A stretch of 64,000 nucleotides of DNA from Bradyrhizobium symbiodeficiens (GTDB lineage: Bacteria > Pseudomonadota > Alphaproteobacteria > Rhizobiales > Xanthobacteraceae). Under the pieces are notes generated by a model. The model searched no databases, was not told where the DNA came from, and saw nothing but the letters and a program-made list of their open reading frames with translations. Of the stretch, positions 60,992 to 64,000 are shown in pieces (position 1 is the first letter of the stretch; the number at the start of each line of letters is the position of its first letter). The stretch is taken from the NCBI RefSeq assembly GCF_002266465.3, contig NZ_CP029427.2, positions 3,660,501 through 3,724,500 on the forward strand, read 5' to 3'. A program made the translations under genes and the position numbers.

Positions 60992-62173
60992 TTACGCGCT
61001 CCAGGGCAGGCGGATGGTGGCGCTGGCGGTGGCGGCGATGCCTTCCTCGCGGCCGGTGAAGCCGAGCCGCTCGCTGGTGGTCGCCTTCACCGCGACGCGC
61101 GAGATGTCGACGCCGGAGATCTCGGCGATGCGCGCGCGCATGGTGTCGCGCAACGGGCCGATCTTCGGCCGCTCGCAGATCATGGTGACCTCGAGATTGG
61201 CGATGCGGCCGCCGCGCGCCGTGACGCGCTCGATGGCGTATTTCAGGAACTGGTCGGAGGAGGCGCCCTTCCACTTCGCGTCGCTCGGCGGAAAGTGCGA
61301 GCCGATGTCGCCGTCGGCGAGCGCGCCGAGGATGGCGTCGACCAGCGCATGGAGGCCGACATCGCCGTCGGAATGGGCGAGAAAACCCCTTGTGTGCGGC
61401 ACGCGCACGCCGCAGAGCATGAGATGGTCGCCTTCGCCGAAGGCGTGGACGTCGTAGCCGGTGCCGGTCCTGATGTCGCCGAGCTGGGCGGCCAGGCGCG
61501 CTTCCTCGCGCACGAAATCCTCGGGGGTGGTGAGCTTCATGTTGGCAACATCGCCTTCAAAGGTTGCAACCGTCAATCCCGCCCATTCGGCAATCGCGGC
61601 ATCGTCGGTGAAATCGCTGCGGCCGTCTTTTGCGGCACGACGATGCGCCTCGAGAATGACGTCGAAACGAAAGGATTGCGGCGTCTGCGCGATGCGCAAG
61701 GAAGCCCGCTCAGGCGTGCCCTCGACATCGCCGCCCGCACCGGTGATCTTGATCGTGTCGGTGACGGCGACGACGGGGATCGCCGCACCGGTGCGGCCTG
61801 CGGCTTCGATCGCGCGCGAGATCAGGCCTTCCGAGACGAAGGGACGCGCGGCGTCGTGAATTAGGACGACGTCCGGCTTGTGCGCGGCCAGCGCTTCGAG
61901 ACCGGCGAGCACCGAAGCCTGGCGGGTAGCGCCGCCACTGGTCGGCGCCTCGTGCTTCAATCCTGCGACTGCCGCCGTGAACATGGCGCTGTCATCGGGG
62001 TTCACCACCGGCTGTACCGCGAACACGTCAGGATGGCGGCTGAAGGCTTCCATCGCGCGGTAGATCACGGGGACGCCGCCGATCTCGCGATATTGCTTCG
62101 GCCCGCCGGCGCCGGCGCGCAATCCCCGTCCGGCTGCGACGAGGACGACTGCGGTGCGTTGTGATTTCGCCAT
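60992..62173 (-). CDS. ispDF: Bifunctional IspD/IspF of the MEP isoprenoid pathway
   Basis: This 393-residue fusion has a cytidylyltransferase IspD at residues 1-230 (LVAAGRGLRAGAGGPKQY, then LIHDAARPFVSEGLI), which makes CDP-methylerythritol. An MECDP synthase IspF follows at residues 235-393 (TGYDVHAFGEGDHLMLCGV with the Asp-x-His zinc ligands, and AHSDGDVGLHALVDAILGAL). The fusion is the normal state in alphaproteobacteria. The ATG at 62173 opens with MAKSQRTAVVLVAAGRG. An in-frame open stretch to 62602 exists but lies in the divergent promoter region. Confidence 0.95.
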   Translation of the reverse strand: MAKSQRTAVVLVAAGRGLRAGAGGPKQYREIGGVPVIYRAMEAFSRHPDVFAVQPVVNPDDSAMFTAAVAGLKHEAPTSGGATRQASVLAGLEALAAHKPDVVLIHDAARPFVSEGLISRAIEAAGRTGAAIPVVAVTDTIKITGAGGDVEGTPERASLRIAQTPQSFRFDVILEAHRRAAKDGRSDFTDDAAIAEWAGLTVATFEGDVANMKLTTPEDFVREEARLAAQLGDIRTGTGYDVHAFGEGDHLMLCGVRVPHTRGFLAHSDGDVGLHALVDAILGALADGDIGSHFPPSDAKWKGASSDQFLKYAIERVTARGGRIANLEVTMICERPKIGPLRDTMRARIAEISGVDISRVAVKATTSERLGFTGREEGIAATASATIRLPWSA

Positions 62174-62253
62174 AGGACTCAAATACTCAGTCGGTGATGG
62201 AAAGAGTCGGGGAGTGGGGTGACTGCCGCATGCCTCTAGCACGGCAGGCCCGC

Positions 62254-62274
62254 AAAAAAAGGGGGTTTCCCCGG
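62254..62274 (-). terminator. Possible short hairpin with T-run in the ispDF leader
   Basis: On the minus strand GGGG-AAA-CCCC is followed by C and seven T. It lies 81-101 bases before the ispDF ATG, upstream of the coding region. The stem has only four pairs, so this may be coincidence, but a terminator or attenuator in a leader is possible. Confidence 0.25.
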
Positions 62275-62306
62275 ATTGTAGGAGACAGCATTTTGCTGCA
62301 CTGCAC

Positions 62307-62334
62307 TTGAAAGATTTGCAGAATTGTCTAAACT
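62307..62334 (+). promoter_or_regulatory. Sigma-70-type promoter candidate for dusB-ntrB
   Basis: TTGAAA (62307-62312) and TAAACT (62329-62334) are 16 bases apart, and would start transcription near 62341, 83 bases before the dusB GTG. The -35 matches five of six consensus positions and the -10 four of six. Confidence 0.5.
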
Positions 62335-62353
62335 GTAGGCATGACGCTTGACT

Positions 62354-62368
62354 GCACAAGAATTGTGC
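62354..62368 (+). promoter_or_regulatory. NtrC-box-like palindrome in the dusB-ntrB leader
   Basis: GCACAA-GAA-TTGTGC is a perfect dyad. GCAC and GTGC are separated by seven bases, the spacing of NtrC sites (TGCACC-N5-GGTGCA). It lies just downstream of the predicted start of transcription, a position where binding would repress. Confidence 0.5.
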
Positions 62369-62423
62369 GCAAGATAGATCATGGCAGGCGCGATGAGGCC
62401 CCTGCCCAGTCGACGAGACCCCT

Positions 62424-63458
62424 GTGACCGGTTCGGCAGTATTCGGCTCTAAGCCGTTGAAAATAGGCGATATTGATGTCGTCACCCCGGTCTTCCTGGC
62501 GCCGATGTCGGGAGTGACGGACTCGCCCGTCCGCCGGCTGGCCGCCGAGCTTGGGGCCGGTCTCGTCGTCTCGGAAATGACCGCCAGCGATGAACTCGCC
62601 AATGGTCACCGGATGTCCCGGTTGCGCTGCGAAGCCACCGGCATCGGCCCGCACGTGGTCCAGCTCGCCGGCTGCGAGACCCATTGGATGGGCGAGGGCG
62701 CCCGGATCGCCGAGGCCGAGGGCGCCGATATCATCGACATCAACATGGGCTGTCCGGCCCGCCACGTCACCGGCGGCCAGTCCGGCTCGGCCTTGATGCG
62801 CGACCTCGACCACGCCGTCAGCCTGATCGATGCCACCATCGAGGCGGTGAAGGTGCCGGTGACGCTGAAGATGCGGCTCGGCTGGGACGACCAGACCCGC
62901 AACGCGCCGGAGCTGGCACGGCGCGCGGAAGCCGCCGGCGTCAAGCTCGTTACGGTCCACGGCCGCACCCGCAGCCAGTTCTACAAGGGCGAGGCCGATT
63001 GGGATGCGATCCGTGCCGTGCGCGAGGCGGTCTCGATTCCGCTCGTCGTCAATGGCGACATCACGACTTACGAGAAGGCGCTCGCGGCGCTCGAGGCTTC
63101 CGGCGCCGACGCCGTGATGATCGGCCGTGGCGCAAACGGCCAGCCCTGGCTGCCCGGCCAGATCGGCCGCCGCCTGAAGGGCGGGGCCGAGGAGGCTGTG
63201 CCCTCGCTGGACACGCAGCTTCATTATGTCCGCACGCTCTATGAGGGCGTCTGCGCGCTCTATGGTCTGCGCATCGGTCTCAGGCATGCCCGCAAGCATC
63301 TCGGCTGGGCCCTCGACGTCGCAGCGCAGGCGAGCCGCGCGCCGGCCGAGAAGCTGAAATCCTGGCGGCACACAATCCTCACCTCCGAGGATCCGGGCCG
63401 CGTCCACCAATTACTGCAAGACGCATTCGACGACTTCGCATGGAGCGCTGCTGCATGA
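62424..63458 (+). CDS. dusB: tRNA-dihydrouridine synthase B (NifR3 family)
   Basis: This 344-residue flavoenzyme reduces uridine to dihydrouridine in tRNA. FMN-site landmarks are APMSGVTDSPVRRL and GRGANGQPWLPG. The catalytic cysteine is in NMGCPARHVTGGQSG. The HGRTRSQFYKGEADWDAI stretch is also present. GTG at 62424 is the best start because the family N terminus (KIGDIDVVTPVFLAPMSG) follows closely and no ATG fits. In Rhizobiales and Rhodospirillales this gene (historically nifR3 or orf1) heads the ntrBC operon, as here. The stop overlaps the ntrB ATG. Confidence 0.93.
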   Translation: MTGSAVFGSKPLKIGDIDVVTPVFLAPMSGVTDSPVRRLAAELGAGLVVSEMTASDELANGHRMSRLRCEATGIGPHVVQLAGCETHWMGEGARIAEAEGADIIDINMGCPARHVTGGQSGSALMRDLDHAVSLIDATIEAVKVPVTLKMRLGWDDQTRNAPELARRAEAAGVKLVTVHGRTRSQFYKGEADWDAIRAVREAVSIPLVVNGDITTYEKALAALEASGADAVMIGRGANGQPWLPGQIGRRLKGGAEEAVPSLDTQLHYVRTLYEGVCALYGLRIGLRHARKHLGWALDVAAQASRAPAEKLKSWRHTILTSEDPGRVHQLLQDAFDDFAWSAAA

Positions 63459-64000
63459 GCTCAGCTGCTGAACATCGTCGGCCGGTTCCGTCCGACAGCG
63501 ACGCGATCCTGGATGCCTTGCCCAATCCCGTGCTCATGATCGGGCCGGACGGGAAGATCGTCGCCGCCAACATCGCGACCGAAGCCTTCTTCGACATTTC
63601 GACACAGTTTTTGAAGCGGCAGTCGCTGAAAGAGCTGGTGCCGTTCGGCAGTCCCTTGCTGGCGCTGATCGACCAGGTGCGCTCGTCGAACGCGCCGGTC
63701 AACGAATACAAGGTCGATCTCGGCACCCCGCGCATGGGCGGCGACCGCCAGGTCGATCTTCACGTCGCGCCGCTGACCGAGCGGCCCGGCCATATCGTGG
63801 TGATGCTGCAGGAGCGCTCCATCGCCGACAAGATGGACCGCCAGCTCACCCATCGCAGCGCGGCGCGCTCGGTGATCGCGCTGGCTGCGATGCTGGCGCA
63901 CGAGATCAAGAATCCGCTCTCGGGCATCCGCGGCGCGGCGCAGCTTCTCGAGCAGCAGGCCTCGTCCGAGGACCGCATGCTGACGCGCCTGATCTGCGAC
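63455..64000 (+). CDS. ntrB: Nitrogen sensor kinase NtrB, 3' end outside window
   Basis: The first 182 codons of the NtrB histidine kinase are present. A PAS-type sensor region occupies residues 15-125 (ILDALPNPVLMIGPDG). The phosphorylated histidine is in the H box MLAHEIKNPLSG, followed by IRGAAQLLEQQ. The ATP-binding domain lies beyond the window. NtrB phosphorylates NtrC when nitrogen is scarce, which drives sigma-54 promoters. The ATG overlaps the dusB stop (ATGA at 63455). ntrC should follow downstream. Confidence 0.93.
   Translation, partial: MSSAAEHRRPVPSDSDAILDALPNPVLMIGPDGKIVAANIATEAFFDISTQFLKRQSLKELVPFGSPLLALIDQVRSSNAPVNEYKVDLGTPRMGGDRQVDLHVAPLTERPGHIVVMLQERSIADKMDRQLTHRSAARSVIALAAMLAHEIKNPLSGIRGAAQLLEQQASSEDRMLTRLICD

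Noticed and set aside
1..64000. CRISPR arrays, insertion sequences, prophage or plasmid functions
   Set aside because: No regularly spaced repeats, transposase, integrase, capsid, relaxase or replication-initiator sequence was found by reading both strands.

Overview
The window looks like chromosome of a high-GC alphaproteobacterium of the Bradyrhizobium/Nitrobacteraceae group. The evidence is the gene content: a complete general amino-acid transporter (aapJQMP) next to metC, PopZ, a fused ispDF divergent from dusB-ntrB, and lipA followed by a RatA/COQ10 gene. Several intergenic palindromes also look like repeats I remember from bradyrhizobial genomes. This assignment is an inference, because the window contains no rRNA. 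I found no transposase, integrase, prophage or CRISPR array.

Layout, left to right. 1-5.6 kb: the 3' part of a penicillin-binding protein 1C gene, then an envelope cluster (ArnT-like glycosyltransferase, PAP2 phosphatase, GT2 polyprenyl-phosphate-sugar synthase, small LAB-N membrane protein) that could make, move and use a lipid-linked sugar. 5.7-10.4 kb: a TetR/EamA exporter pair, a Na+/phosphate cotransporter and a PLP lyase of the MetC type. 10.7-15.3 kb: the aapJQMP ABC transporter. 15.3-22.3 kb: three tandem paralogues of a TPR plus O-GlcNAc-transferase-like (GT41) protein, each starting at TTG behind a copied leader. 22.4-34.6 kb: a DUF805 protein, cysteine synthase, and a tripartite efflux operon with two RND pumps, followed by a DTW-domain gene.

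34.7-44.5 kb is the accessory part: a fused relic of a polysaccharide ABC exporter, tRNA-Cys, several small genes, and an uptake/hydrolysis module for an amide-like nitrogen source. The module holds a periplasmic binding protein, a one-piece permease-ATPase, a 21-codon coupled mini-gene, an acetamidase/formamidase, a second full amidase fused behind an AraC-type regulator, and a RidA protein. The AraC-amidase gene has an exact sigma-54 (-24/-12) promoter match immediately upstream of its best start codon. I consider this the most novel object in the window. tRNA-Asn follows.

44.5-53.4 kb holds housekeeping genes: a Pcm-like methyltransferase, a TolC-type channel, PopZ, valS, a 3-methyladenine glycosylase, lipA and ratA. 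53.5-58.7 kb is a six-gene minus-strand operon for a haem-copper oxidase (subunits I, II and a 58-residue single-helix subunit) with three multihaem or dihaem cytochrome c genes. A repeat-rich non-coding stretch (58.8-59.5 kb), a small MscS channel, cinA and ispDF follow. The window ends in dusB-ntrB, whose leader has a promoter candidate followed by an NtrC-box-like palindrome.

Nitrogen control is a common thread. A sigma-54 promoter for the amidase fusion, an amide module and the ntrB operon all lie within 27 kb, although no direct regulatory link is shown by the sequence.
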